A DNA stretch of 64,000 nt, taken from Rhyacophila brunnea (Eukaryota > Arthropoda > Insecta > Trichoptera > Rhyacophilidae). This document shows positions 9,440 through 21,282 of the stretch, in pieces. Each line of letters opens with the position of its first letter. The stretch's first letter is position 1. The stretch lies in contig JAGYXB010000797.1 of NCBI GenBank assembly GCA_022495005.1, forward strand, positions 248,001 through 312,000. Reading direction: 5' to 3'. Under the pieces are notes generated by a model that was not told the origin of the DNA, did no database searches, and worked only from the letters and a program-made list of their open reading frames with translations. The position numbers were made by a program, and so were the translations under genes.

Positions 9440-9665
9440 GTCAAAGAAAACGCTAATTGATAAGCATTTCACGTAGGGCCTACTAGTTTAAATTATCTTA
9501 ATTGGGTATGAGGCTCGTAGCTTAATTGGTTAAAGCATATTGGCGCGATACCAGTGAAAATACGGGTTAAAATCCCGTCGGGCGTCGTATTTTTTCAAAT
9601 GTGTTTTTTTCTAGTAGGTATATGAGGTGTTTTCATATTATTATGTATGTTCAATAATTATATAA
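9440..9665 (+). mobile_element. SINE-2 with tRNA-like head
   Basis: A tRNA-like head at about 9510-9587 has a perfect pol III A box (TAGCTTAATTGG), an anticodon-like stem ATTGG/CCAGT, and a T arm ACGGG/CCCGT. The 7-nt anticodon loop lacks T33 and the B box is changed (GGTTAAAATCC), so it is not a functional tRNA. The tail 'ctagtaggtatatgaggtgt' and 'ttatgtatgttcaata' is shared with the other SINE-2 copies. SINEs use LINE machinery; the partner is unknown. Confidence 0.75.
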
Positions 9666-10369
9666 AGTCGTTCCTGTTATTTTATCTTCATAATTATATT
9701 TTACCCTTTTTATTAACATTATTATAGATAAAAGTATACTACAGAATAATCTAGTAATGATAAATAACATTATAATATTGACTAGATAAATCCAGATAAC
9801 ATCTTATGTTTATAGTACCTATATAAGTAGGTTTATCTGTTTGCAACATTTCTCCTTATTACTGGAGCATTATAGCTGTTACAGTGTCTGTGAAAGCGGA
9901 TAATAATAATAGTCACTGAGCATAATATTAAATTGTAGCCATCACAAGCCGTCACAATGAGCTGGCTGTTAAATTAATTTCATTATGCTCGTGCATTTTA
10001 CTACCGGCTGGAAGAGATTTAGACGATAAGTGGAATTGGCCGAATTAAGAGTGAATAAACTATACGTTTTTATAATATCGTTGTGTTTTTTATTTTTGTC
10101 AGCATTATCAAAAAAATACTGGTGAATAAAGTTAGAGGCATATCGTCACCTCAATACTACAACTAGATAATTCTGATTTGGTCATTGTTGGGAAAATGAA
10201 ATTTAAACTTAACTAGATTAACATAAATCTAGCCTATAATTAATATTTTATAAAAATGTAAAATTCTGCTATTCTAATTGGAAACAATTAAATCAAATCA
10301 AAATCAACTTTCACAACAAAAAAAATAATGTTTAGCTTACGGGTAGGTGTATATAGAAAGTAGTAAACA
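9666..10369. other. Unassigned AT-rich DNA
   Basis: No gene or recognised family was found; simple AT-rich sequence predominates. Confidence 0.4.
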
Positions 10370-10740
10370 GTATTACAATTTTAATTAACTATTGTTTTTA
10401 TTCAACGAATAATTCACAAGATTTAAGAATGTAACATTCTAATAAGTCTAATGATTTAAAATTCAAAAGCCGATCGCAAATAGTAGCTCGATTTGGAAAA
10501 CGCGTCAGAGAGTATTAAGTATGACTCCTTTAATATCGTGATCAATGTGCGTGGGCGTGAAACCCGAGAGATGCAGGTTCGATTCCTGCGGTGTGTCTTA
10601 CTTCTTTCAAAAAGATTTTTTCTATTGGTTATAATGTATTTTCTCAGAAGTCTTTTCAAAATTATGTATGTTCAATAGTTATAAAGTTACATTCTTAAAT
10701 CTTGTGATTTATTCGTTGAATAAAAAATAGTAATTAAAAA
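10370..10740 (+). mobile_element. SINE-2 variant with inverted tails around a tRNA-like core
   Basis: The core at about 10548-10600 contains a perfect B box (GGTTCGATTCC) and the segment 'cgtgggcgtgaaacccgag'. The right flank carries the SINE-2 tail (ttatgtatgttcaatag, gttacattcttaaatcttgt, attcgttgaataaa). The left flank (10375-10445) holds the inverse of that tail (ttattcaacgaataattcac, acaagatttaagaatgtaac). The unit is therefore a foldback with a pol III promoter in the loop. The 60-codon frames across it are incidental. Confidence 0.7.
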
Positions 10741-11689
10741 TAATGTTCAATTGTATGAAAAAATATGGAAGATACATTATTTATTTAATGCATTTATGGT
10801 TTAAAGTTACCTAGTATTTTCAAACACAAAATTAACACAGTTCCCATTAAGTTATGACCTATCTAGTTTTATCATTTTGTAGAGAAGTAAATATAGAATA
10901 CTATTCAATAACTATCTCAAAAAGAGTGAAAATCAAGTTATCTAGTTGTAGTAATGAGGTGATGATATACAGTCCGGAAATAACATTCAATATGTTACCT
11001 ACATGTAATTTTTACCAAAATATTTTGTAAGAAGGACAATCGATCGAATATATCAGTTTGATTATGTAATGGCAGAAAAGCGATCAATCAGAATGGAGTT
11101 TTATCTATAGAGTCATCGTCGAAACAATTTGAAAGCAGATTTTATTTGATAAATGATTTTATTTGAAAACAATGAACTTTTTCTTATACACGATGCAATT
11201 AATTCGTAGTGAAAACGGACAATGACACAGCCGCCTTCCATGACGCTATAAACGATTCAGAATGAAAAGATTTTAGTGTCACGCACTTCCTTATCCCGAA
11301 ATGAAGCTGCACAGGATTTGCTCTGCCGTCATTTATCTTTAGTGACACAAAGAGTCCTCTGTACCCGTGTATTGAAACTCTGCCAAATCAAGAGTCAGAA
11401 GTTGAAAATGATGAATCTAAGGAGGGAACGGAATTATGCCGTTCTCCATACGACGCAGAAAACTTTTCAAATGCCTAAACGTTGGCCTTGGTTAATATCA
11501 AGCCGACGTGGCCAATTGGGCCTGTATGTGGAAGGACCATGGCAAACGAGGCCGCATGACCTGCTACCTCCATGCGACCTCACTGTCATCTCCTTCCGAA
11601 GCTAAGATAAAAAAAAATTGAAAATAATACCCTAGTAACTATGTAAATACGTCATATCTTAGGGGTAGATTAGTGAGATGAGATCCGGC
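10741..11689. other. Unassigned DNA with an unrecognised open frame
   Basis: An open frame at 11276-11605 (+) is less AT-rich than its surroundings and could be a decayed transposon coding region, but no motif was recognised. The rest is AT-rich. Confidence 0.35.
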
Positions 11690-12115
11690 GAGGTCCGGCG
11701 AAAGGTGGACGTAGGCGGTTTAAATTCAACATAAATAGTATACACTAAGTTTTATCAGCCATATTTATTTGTTTTCATTGAAGTAAAAAAACAATTAACT
11801 GATAGTGCTGGGTTTTTTAAATAAATTAAACCCCGCCTAACCAAACCATAAGATATGCTATGGGCGATCCGACAAAAATAGTGCACACCTTTTCAGTCAA
11901 AGTTGGTTAGTTTTTTTTAATTCGTTGAGCCCTGCTTAAACCAAACCATAATCAAAAGATAAACAGATATTTTTTGACTATTATCTACTATGGCTTCAAT
12001 TATGCAGGGTTTGATTGAATTTTAAGAACTAACAAACACAATCTACACATTGCAGTCTTATTTCAATGAAAACAAATACGCTTGACATAGCCTACCCCCA
12101 CACTTCGCCACTGGG
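11690..12115. repeat. RepB foldback element, diverged copy
   Basis: The right end (cctacccccacacttcgccac) is the RepB terminus and the left end (ggcgaaaggtggacgtaggc) is its diverged inverse. The internal landmark atttgttttcattgaag occurs on both sides in opposite orientation. No ORF is present. Confidence 0.65.
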
Positions 12116-13096
12116 TTCTGGTAGAGGGTAGCGCGCCTAGATCCAAACGTACTCGATTGCACGGGTAGTGTGATACTGACATAGACAAAGGCACTGGGTG
12201 AATATTCATGTATGTGGAACGGCTGAGCGGTTATATAACTGTTATAAAACTATAATCTATGAATAAATATCATTCAAGTCTATTTCATTCTGTATATATA
12301 TATTATGTATATATATACTTATGTCTGCTTTTTCTTTCTGTATTTCATACGAACCAAGTCACTGGCGATCGTTAGTATGAAAGAAAAACTGGTATAAAAA
12401 TTGACAAGGCCCTTCGAAGCGGCCGAAATCGATCATAGATTTTCACCTTTTTATTTCACCACTATTGTTTCTAAACATTAGTCTTCGTGGTGAGTGATTA
12501 CTCTTATTCAATAAATGTCAGAAGTTCTAATATAATATATCATATTCTCAAATATAATTAATATTGGGTTTTTCTGAATATAATGTAATGTTTCTTTTCA
12601 TTACCTATTACTATTTTTCTTCACGAATTTTATTATCTTTCGAAACCGAAAGAATTTATGAGCAGTGGTATAAGTATTTTTTTTAGTAGATTCATAGATT
12701 TAATAAAATTACTAGCTGTCTTATGTTTACCCCCAATGAGAAAAAATAAGGTGTGATGTGGGAAATTTTTATTTTATATTTAGTAATAATAACAGTATTT
12801 TAATTCATTGTTAAATTTACTTCTTGACTAATTCTTATATGGTTGGTTTTATCATGCGTTGTTCTACTGGATTTGAAAACATCTTAACATGCATTGTAAT
12901 ATTTATCTTCTGGGATATGATCCCGTTAATATAAAATTCAAATCCAAGCCACTGAAAGATGTATAGCGCCTGTACACGTGCATGAATTTACTTGTATCAA
13001 TAGTGTATATTTTAAACTATCGCTATTATAACTGTCATACCACCCGCACACCCAGTATTCGTCGCAAACATCTGTTTTCGAAGCTTAGTATACGGT
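12116..13096. other. Unassigned AT-rich DNA
   Basis: No gene recognised. A short (TA)n-rich tract lies near 12290-12325. Confidence 0.4.
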
Positions 13097-13243
13097 TGTA
13101 CAGGATGCTGGTTTGACCTGTAACGAAGCAAGAACGACACGACAAGAACGAGCGAGCGACAGGGATTCTTGGAGGCGCCGCGTGGTGTCCATATGCCCCA
13201 ATTAAGGGGCGGCTATGGCCAAAGAAGAAGAAGAAGAATTATA
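13097..13243 (+). pseudogene. RTE-type LINE ORF C-terminus with GAA tail
   Basis: An open frame from 13097 encodes GLTCNEARTTRQERASDRD then SWRRRVVSICPN and a stop. The GLxxxEAR...DRxxWRxxVxxxCP pattern is typical of the end of RTE reverse transcriptases. A (GAA)n tail follows at about 13225-13240. It is a severely 5'-truncated copy. Confidence 0.7.
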
Positions 13244-14711
13244 ACTGTTCAAACGTAAAAATGCTGACTGTCTCGTCAATATCATTCTTCAAGAGTAAGC
13301 GAAACGCGATGTTGTCATTGTATGGTGCTATTTGACAAATCGTGAAAATCGGTGAACGTCAAAATGAGTCTGCACGGTGTAGTTAGTTTTTTTTCCCGGT
13401 AGGTTTGCTACTATCGTTTGATCGCGCAGGCGCAGATATCGCACAGTCCAATTGTCGCGTGAAAATTCAGAAGCTTCTGAAATTGTTGACCCATGCATGC
13501 AATCTTGCAACTTGCATGGCAATACGTGTTTAGACGTGCATTTTTTTTGTTATGGCCGCGATACTACGTACTGTTAGCAGTAAATCCATGTACGTGTAAG
13601 GGGTGTAGATGTAATTTCTTAGGTTTTATTGACATAAAACATGGTTTTACAGCTGAATCTATTACATACAGTAATTTATTAGAGATAATTAATTCATATA
13701 GGTATGCTAAAATCAAGGCAAATGGTATACTGTAAATTCAATCTTTGACTGTCCCGAATTATTGTGCATAATCCAGTATTAAGTCTACAGACAAAAATTG
13801 TAAGCATTTTCATGTTGATTTGTTAAAAGCCAACTTCTCTATTAATTATTATTAAAATATCAAGGATTCGTTATCTTTTAGATAGTTATTCTATTGATAT
13901 GTTCAATACCGTCGTTCAAGTACTCTAGATATACATTAAATCCAGACTATTAAACAGATTGCAGGACATATCCACCGTATACCAAATGTACGGATTCAAA
14001 AAAATAATTCCCTCCGAATACTTAGGTGCAAAAGGTAGGAACACTACGTTTCCCTTTGATCGATTGTGTGAGGGTGGATGCATTGAAGATACTTGGCGTG
14101 CAGGACTAGTTGGAAATTGCTGAAGGAGGGAATGAGGAAGGCCTAGGATCGATTTGGTAAATCATGTCATTGCAAATAAAAAAGAAATGTTACTTATCAA
14201 TACAATTATTATAATGCGGTTACAAAATATTACAATATTATCTTTGAATGTCTTATAACTAAGTGCTATTTCATAAAATGGCACATCTCAGTAATATAGA
14301 TAAAGCGGTTTAATTTATATTCGCCTACTTATAGAGAGACGTAAGATGGAAATACAAAGAAGGAATAAACTGTAGAATTTTATGAGCGTGATTTTTAATT
14401 ACTAGATCAAATGCTTCTTTACTTAAGACTCTTAAGAGCAATATTTGAAGAAGATTTATTAACCAAACTAAGTGAATTAGATGGTCTTATAATTTACAAG
14501 TCTCAATTTGTGTATTTTATTGTATATTACCCGCATTGCATGGGCGAGTGGTAACATGTCCGCATTATGAATTCGTGCGTCTCATGTTCGATACATTTCG
14601 TAAATAATTGACGTAAGGATAAATTAGCTACCTACGTATTTTTAGAATAAGTCGTTTTCTTAATGCTACTATAACAGTTACTAATAAAAATAAAATTATA
14701 CTCGAGAGTCG
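13244..14711. other. Unassigned DNA
   Basis: No gene recognised. At 14537-14600 there is a weak tRNA-like stretch (near-match A box TGGGCGAGTGG, poor B box) that could be an old SINE head. Two opposite short frames near 13328-13735 have no domain signature. Confidence 0.35.
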
Positions 14712-15112
14712 AGTCATGGACCCTGGAAGCAAGGAGCAGAAGGCAATTGATGTCTTTAAGATGTGGTGTTGGCGCCGAATGCTTTGTATTTCTTGGACAG
14801 AACTACAGATAAAGAAATGGCTCTCGACAATATGTGTGAGACCCATTCTGCAGTTTTTTTGACAATATATTGTCCGGCGCGGACCGGACAACCTGGAGAG
14901 AATGGTAGTTTTTGGAGGCCTCCTGGGAAGGCGAAGTAGAGGAAGAGCGTCCGCGCACTGGAGCGACCAAGTGAAGAAGCTGACTGGGGGCACCATTCAT
15001 ATTGCCCTGAAAGAAGCGGAAGATCGAAAGGGATGGAAAGTTTTGGTCGCTCAAAGGATGGTAAAATTCAAAGGTGGTCATGATCCTCAGCCATGAGGGT
15101 ACGACCAAAAAG
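14712..15112 (+). pseudogene. RTE-type LINE ORF C-terminal fragment
   Basis: The fragment encodes the end of an RTE-type reverse transcriptase ORF in broken frames: FKMWCWRRMLCISWTE, then LSTICVRPILQFF, then an open stretch from 14902 with RRSRGRASAHWSDQVKKLTG and EAEDRKGWKVLVAQRM, ending GGHDPQP and a stop. The motif order matches the 23.7-kb copy. A frameshift or stop near 14860 disrupts it. Lys-rich AAG/GAA sequence follows the stop, as in other RTE tails here. It is non-functional. Confidence 0.85.
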
Positions 15113-15457
15113 AAAATAATTACCCATTGCCATTACCATATTTTAGGTTACTTTCTTATTCGCATGTTAACTTAAGCCGTCATGGAGTCCATAGATTAAA
15201 ATAAAATCCAAACTCTTACGCGATCATAAATGTACGCCCGATATCTCCGTTGCTTTTTCGGACACCGTTCGAAGCATCATCCTTACTTTTTAAGCTACGA
15301 GTATTACGCGTTTTCAAGCAAGTTTTCGTGCTTCGTTCAAAAATTGGACATCTGGACTGAGGCAGAGGCCGATACCCACATAAGGTTGTAGCGCCAGGAA
15401 GAAGAATAATAATTAAACGGTAATTAATTAACAAATTCTTTGAATATTTTTTTTTGA

Positions 15458-15640
15458 ACATGTCCGATCCTAATAAAATCATAATATGGGCCTTCGCGGA
15501 GTGAAGGATGTTAGCCATTTGCCCAACATATTAGGTGCATACTCTGACTCAACCACAAATTGAAAAACAATATGTGTATTTACCAGGCCCAGGATTTGAA
15601 CCTCGGACCCACGACGTTATAGGCTGACGCTTAAGTAGGG
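15458..15640 (-). mobile_element. SINE-1 copy
   Basis: On the minus strand the order is: tRNA-like head with the B-box region GGTTCAAATCC, then an unrelated body (caaattgtggttgagtcaga, gttgggcaaatggctaacat), then 'gaaggcccatattatgat'. The same order occurs at 34.4, 40.0 and 58.3-58.5 kb. The A box is degenerate. It is a non-coding tRNA-derived retroposon. Confidence 0.8.
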
Positions 15641-16559
15641 TGTATATTTTTAGTGCTTATAAAAAACATTGTAAGTAAAGTTGTATTAATATATATGTTT
15701 TTTTAGAGAATTCTTTTTCTGCACAGTTTAATTGTAATCGAATTGTATTCGGATATTGTTATGCCGCATCAAATCACTGTTAATAGTTTCAACTTTGATT
15801 GCAGCTTACGAGTTAGTGAAAATATTTTTTATATATATATCTCTGATACTAAAAATGTAAGCGTTCTCGAAGGAGAACATTATGTTGTTTTTCTTATTTT
15901 ACGACCCTTTTAATTTAGCTCCATTTGTCAAATACCGCCCTAGAATATCTGCAAGTACTTTTAGAGGATACATTTCTTTTATTTTTTCGTTATATTTATG
16001 TAGGCATAATGCTTGTAATTATTGACGATTTTGTTAATCAATTGAAGTGCTTTATAGAAATTTACTACCGATAAAATATTAATTTTCTTTTACTAACTGC
16101 CTCTTTCCTGCAAAAGGAAAGATTTTTTTTTTTCAAAAACACGAGCCTAAGACAAGTTTTTTTTTTGTTTCACGATTTTCACAATTGAGAGTTTATGAGA
16201 AAAGTCGAGAAGGAATGGAAAAAACAGACGTTTTTCTAAATTGAAATCTTATAAGAGATATTTTTCAGCAACAGTTATAGAAATCAGCGGCATTTCCACA
16301 AACTTCAATATAATAAGTTATTATATAATTTTAATAAAATAATAATATAAACTATAATAAAATGTTACAGGGTGTTTTTTTAAGTCGATAGCTATTTCGG
16401 TTAAATCACGATTAACAAAAATAAAGGACTTGTCTGCCCTTAAGTATAAACTCATAGAATGAGACGAAATGATCTTTCTCCCTCACACTGGGACCATTCA
16501 AGAACAACACCTATTTACATGGAAACCTTATTCAAAACAGTTAATGTACTTTCGGCTAG
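15641..16559. other. Unassigned AT-rich DNA
   Basis: Only poly(A/T)-rich sequence was seen; no gene or family was recognised. Confidence 0.4.
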
Positions 16560-16770
16560 TACTTAATTTAAAGCACAAAAACCGATAGTCAATAATTACG
16601 TAATTTGATAAGCATTTCATCTAGAGCCTACTAGTTTAAATTATCGCAATTAGGTATGAGGCTCGTAGATTAATTGGTAAAAGCATATTGGCGCAATATA
16701 CGGGTTCAAATCTCGTCGAGCATCGTATTTTTTTCAATGTGAGGTGTTTTCAAGTTATATACCCATTAGA
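16560..16770 (+). mobile_element. SINE-2 copy
   Basis: It shares the 5' block 'tttgataagcatttcat', 'gcctactagtttaaattat' and the tRNA-like head (gaggctcgtagattaattgg, gggttcaaatctcgtcgagc) with the 9.44-kb copy. The acceptor-like ends GAGGCTC and GAGCATC pair except for one base. The central anticodon arm is shortened. Confidence 0.75.
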
Positions 16771-17357
16771 AGTTTATGGAGTTATCAGAGGAACCATACT
16801 TTCTCATATTCATACATGATTATATTATTTTACTTTCGTCTGACTGTGTATCATTCACATTCACAGCCCTAGTCACGTCCTACATTAATCCTTTTCACCT
16901 GGAACCAAAAATAAAGATGATAATCCGGATACAATGATGTATTCAAATGAAATTCGAATTCCATATTAACATTGGCGGATTTCCGGTGTATTTCAATGGC
17001 TTTTGAATTCAAATCGTAAAAGTTTACTGATTTCTGTGTTGGCGTACGTATACAATATGTTTGTCTTCTTAAAGTTTGTAGCGAAAAAGTAATTTTATTG
17101 GGTTTTATACGACTGTTTTGCGGAATGATTGCTTTCAAAGAAATCCTCCGTCTCAATTTATTATCAGGCATTTCGTTAGACGCAAGCTATGAATGGCATC
17201 CTAAAAATTTCCTCGTTATGGCTCGCCCGCTTGTGCACCATTATAAGGAAAATTAAAACTATTTGGCTATAAAAACACAAAGTCAGTTAATTTATTGGTT
17301 ATAGTTTAATGAGACGCTAAAAACATTACGTAAAAAATATGTTCACGATTATAAATA
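16771..17357. other. Unassigned DNA
   Basis: A 100-codon minus-strand frame (16869-17171) is present but has no domain, signal or low-complexity pattern that would identify a gene. It may be chance or a decayed transposon. Confidence 0.35.
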
Positions 17358-17866
17358 ATATAATGACAAGATAAAAAGAACTTTTTATAAATACCACGTT
17401 TTAAAATTTTCTGTTGAATCATATAAACTTGACAATTCTATGTATTAATAATTTAGGACAAATAAGGCATTTGTGAACAAATCATTTTTTTTTCTTCATA
17501 TTTTGCAACAAACAAACAAATATAGAATACTGAAATGTCATTTTGATTTTCATAGTAACGCACGTATATATTAATAATTAAGTTGCTAGGACCACCCTCT
17601 TAGTAACCAATAATAGTGGATTGGGTTACAGATTTCTTTCGAAATAACTTTTCACACAAAACAGAATTAACTGAAAATGAATTCAATTCTACTTAAGATG
17701 GCTAAACGTATTAAAAGAATGGATTGGCATCGTGTTCTGATATATTCTAAAAGTTTCAAATGTCTAGCTTGTCGGGAAGTTAATTAAAAAACAATTGTTT
17801 TATTTGTACTGGATAAACAACCACCGGACAAACAAGAATACGAGCTAAGAAAAACGTGGTAATAAA
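17358..17866 (+). repeat. RepA repeat, copy 4
   Basis: One of the most complete RepA copies: acaagataaaaagaac near the start, taccacgtttt shortly after, and aagaaaaacgtggtaataa at the end, so the inverted taccacgtttt motif is visible on both sides. No ORF is present. Confidence 0.8.
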
Positions 17867-18679
17867 TTGATAATATTATGATGTACGAATGTATTGAGAA
17901 ATTGTCTAGAGATTTAAGCTGTAATGGAGTGGATTTGAAAATCCGAATAAAATATGTATTTTTTTAAAAATTTTATTTATTAAAGAAAACAAACAGTTAT
18001 ATAGATTATAAATATGTATAAAAATAGATTAGAAGAAAGATATTGCAAACCAGCAAAGTTTTCATATATAAATAATTATAATATAGTTAAGCCTAACAAG
18101 ATAGAAAGTAAAAGAGTAGGAAGAACATAAAATATAGAGAAATTACACAAGTTAAATGAGAAAGAATATTGAGTAATAATTATAAACAAAACAAAACAAA
18201 CAAAAATAGCATTTTTTTTAAATATATAGGTACGAGTACCTAAGTATATTAGGTATATAATATTATATGTGATTTTCCAGGATGAAGTTTTTGAAGTAGG
18301 CCAAGACCAGCCAAGGGTTGTAGTGTCATAAATTATGATACATACCAATCACTTTATTAATCTACCTGATTAAAGTAAACAAAATAAAATTGATCAGAAT
18401 CGCTCTATCGTATATTAATTGAATGGATATGATACAATGTTTTCTTTTGAAATATTTTTTCTCTTGAACAATAACAACATCCAAAGTATATTTCCGGTAT
18501 GATAATATTATCAAGGTAGTACGCACACGGAGAAACGACGCCACGTTAACTTAAATTCAACTCAGAAAAGTTATCAAAATTGCTTCATCGATCTCGTGCA
18601 TAGACGTGATTAATTTAATCGATTCAGTCTAAACGTCAATATCGATTAGATAGCCAAAATGTTATCTTAGAAAATCTTC
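17867..18679. other. AT-rich DNA, possible LINE 3' UTR remnant
   Basis: The 17945-18200 stretch resembles CR1/jockey 3' UTRs found elsewhere here (tttatttatta at one edge, A-rich body on the minus strand), but no coding remnant was recognised. The frames at 18076-18544 look like chance. Confidence 0.3.
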
Positions 18680-18721
18680 TTCTTCTAGGTCGTTCTCTCA
18701 TGACTGTGGATCGTGGCCACC
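18680..18721 (-). pseudogene. RTE LINE 3' end scrap
   Basis: On the minus strand the bases read ggtggccacgatccacagtc then a stop, followed by a (GAA)n tail. This corresponds to the GGHDPQ-stop end of the RTE family at 15.1 and 24.0 kb. Confidence 0.6.
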
Positions 18722-18725
18722 TTAA

Positions 18726-19349
18726 GGCTATACTTCAGCTGGTGCACGGTCTAAAATGATAGTGACTGCGCGACGTGAAGAATGTGCAAACGCGTGCAGA
18801 ACAAAATATAATTTGTCATAAAAATTCAACATGCGTCCATTTAGCATTTCAATTCGTGACACTCAGTAGGCGGGTACACAAAGCACTTAACGTCAGCGGA
18901 CAGCAGAGCCAGTCCAAAAAACAAAAAAAAATCTTTCTTAACATTCTTCTTTAAGCACTACGGTGCATGGTTGCAGCATCAGTCCCGTGCGGCTCCGTCT
19001 CGGCACGGAATGCGCACTTAAAATTACTTCTTCCAGACACGTTTAAAGCGTCATAGAAAGCGGCCGTGCATATCCACGGCTGTGCATATATGACGAGTGG
19101 TGGTGGGCACTTTAACGTATGTTCTATTTGTAATAATAATAATATATTCATTGACATGTTTTCTTTTTCAAGTAAATGGGTAACGTTTTTTAGTCATCTT
19201 TACACGATTTAAAAATTAATTCCCCCGACGCCATCACAAAACAAATTGTCGTGTTCACAGCTCGACTTTTGCTTTCCGATTGGCAGCCAGTCCGAAATTT
19301 CGTCGCACCTATAGTTGAAAATTATTTGCCGTTTCATTGTAGTATGCTC
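18726..19349 (+). mobile_element. TTAA-2 MITE with an inserted segment
   Basis: TTAA at 18722-18725 and 19350-19353 bounds the element. The ends are ggctatacttcagctgg and tagtatgctc, as in the 33.6-kb copy. Between about 18843 and 19110 it carries roughly 270 bp absent from the other copies, GC-richer and with a 68-codon frame of no known function. That segment is a nested insertion of unknown type. Confidence 0.85.
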
Positions 19350-19479
19350 TTAAAATTCCGTTATCTTTTTAACGACCAAGACTTTCCACCATGAAAACCG
19401 AATAAATATGCCACTTTACATAATAGTTCAGTTAAATTAACTCAATATGCATGAAAAATACTTTTAAATAATACTTAAA

Positions 19480-19915
19480 ACATTACAACATTTATTTTAC
19501 TTGAACATACATAATTTTGAGAACACTTCTGAGAAAATATATTATATCCAATAGAAAAAGTCTTTTTGAAAAAAGTAAGACAACCCGCAGGAATCCAACC
19601 TGCATCTCTCGGGTTTCACGCCCACGCAAATAGACCACTATGCTAAATACGTCATACTTATTTGCGACACATTTGAACTAATGGCTTTTAATACTTTCTG
19701 AAGCACTATTGGCGATCGGCTTTTGTATTTTAAATCATAGTAGGTATTACATTAATTACTAACCGACGTCACGGATCACTCCTCCAAGATTTTTTTAGTA
19801 ACTTACTTGAACTTGCTAATAAGTGTTTTCAAAATTATGTATGTCCAATAATTAGAATGTTACATTCTTAAATCTTGTGAATTATTCGTTGCATAAAAAA
19901 AAATAGTTAATTAAA
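19480..19915 (-). mobile_element. SINE-2 compound with tRNA-like core
   Basis: On the minus strand a tRNA-like core (about 19570-19650) has a perfect A box (TAGCATAGTGG) and a one-mismatch B box (GGTTGGATTCC). Tails with the SINE-2 landmark ttatgtatgttcaa lie on both sides in opposite orientations (left: acatacataattttgag; right: caaaattatgtatgtcca). The right edge continues with 'acattcttaaatcttgtga' and 'attattcgttg'. The structure parallels the 10.37-kb copy. Confidence 0.7.
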
Positions 19916-20599
19916 AATTTATTGTACTTGTAAAACCAATGCTAATATAGATACATATAAATATTAAGTGTTAATAATGTAAAAAAATATTTCAGCAATA
20001 ATATTGATATGGATCTTTGTTCTATTTTCCACATGTACCTACCTATCCGTAGTTCCACCTCTTCGAGAAGTGTCGGGGATGATGAAGTATCTACGTCATC
20101 ACAAAGGTATTGGTTCTTTTTAAATTATTGTAAATTGAAGATATTAATGTATTTCGTGCAAATGTTGCTTAACTTGTGATGACGTTATTCGTGGGAATAT
20201 TTCTCAAGAGTAGGAAGGGTAAAAAAAGTTTTATTTTCTGTTTAGAAGTAATAAATTATTATAGTGAAATTTCACTATTTGCCGAGAAAACAACGCGATG
20301 ATAAAGATACGAAATGTGGAACTATTAAGATTTCAATAAATCAATGCTGATGACCTACCTGCTCGTGTCCGCCCCGCCCCTAAAATGTTTTGTGAAAAGG
20401 TAGGTGATAGCGACCGCCAGACGAGGATTGGAAATAATGTAATATTATTAGTAACAAGAATTGAAATCGATATTCATATATAAATATATATATGGGGATA
20501 AACAACTCAACACGAGTCAGCATATTCATAGCGGTAGTGTCCAATTATGGCAAACTCAGTAAATAGATTACTGCAATCCGACTATTTCCGCAATATCCA
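19916..20599. other. Unassigned DNA
   Basis: No gene recognised. The bases tacgtcatcacaaa near 20090 and cttgtgatgacgtta near 20175 form a small inverted pair. Confidence 0.35.
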
Positions 20600-20608
20600 T
20601 TTTTCCAC

Positions 20609-21018
20609 GGTTACATGTAAGTTGTACGTATGCAGTTCATCGTGGGACACTTATTCGTGCGTCGCAGTACGTGAAACATGATTTCGTATAACATTTTATC
20701 AAATGACGAGTTCTTCGTTGAACATTTCACCGTGGAATACATTTGTACGTATCCTAATATCCTAATAAGGCGATAGTTTGCAAATAGTACTGCTCCAATA
20801 AGAATAACCCTAACCTAACCTAATCTAACCTAACCTAGTAAATACATCTCATAAAATTTGCCACATGTTGTAGCATACGTACAAATATACTCCACGGTGA
20901 AATGTTCAACAAAGAACTCGTCATTTGATTAAATGTTACACGAACCCATGTTTCACATACTGCGGTGCACGAATAAGTGTCCTGCGGTGAACTGTTTACG
21001 TACACATTTCCGTATACG
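20609..21018 (+). mobile_element. M9 element, copy 1, with telomere-like centre
   Basis: The element starts ggttacatgtaagttgtacgt and ends acatttccgtatacg. The flanks tttttccac (20600-20608) and ttttttgac (21019-21027) match at 7 of 9 bases. The interior is a diverged palindrome: the stretch tttcaccgtggaatacattt on the left is mirrored on the right. At the centre lies ccctaacctaacctaatc, a run of the (TTAGG)n complement (about 20807-20836). No ORF is present. A 9-bp duplication suggests Mutator-like transposition, by inference. Confidence 0.8.
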
Positions 21019-21282
21019 TTTTTTGACATAGTCAGCTATATCCGATGACGCAAACTCCTTATAGTGGCTGACTCAATTATAATAATTTTTTCCTAAATAT
21101 TCTTTTCAAGGTATTATTTTGATTGTGAGTACGCCAATAAATAGCGGATCATAATTCATTGGACATATCACTCGAATATAAGTTCCCAGTCTGTTAGTAT
21201 CTAAGTCTCTATATCGCTCCGCACCTACCGAGATTCGGACCTCGGAACGGTATCATAAGTATTGTAACATAACTACTGTAAC

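Noticed and set aside
9505..9590. Functional tRNA at the SINE-2 head
   Set aside because: The anticodon loop lacks T33, the B box is altered, and the same head recurs with a shared tail at other loci.
14537..14600. tRNA-like sequence or SINE head
   Set aside because: Only a near-match A box and a poor B box; no fold and no second copy, so not listed as a feature.
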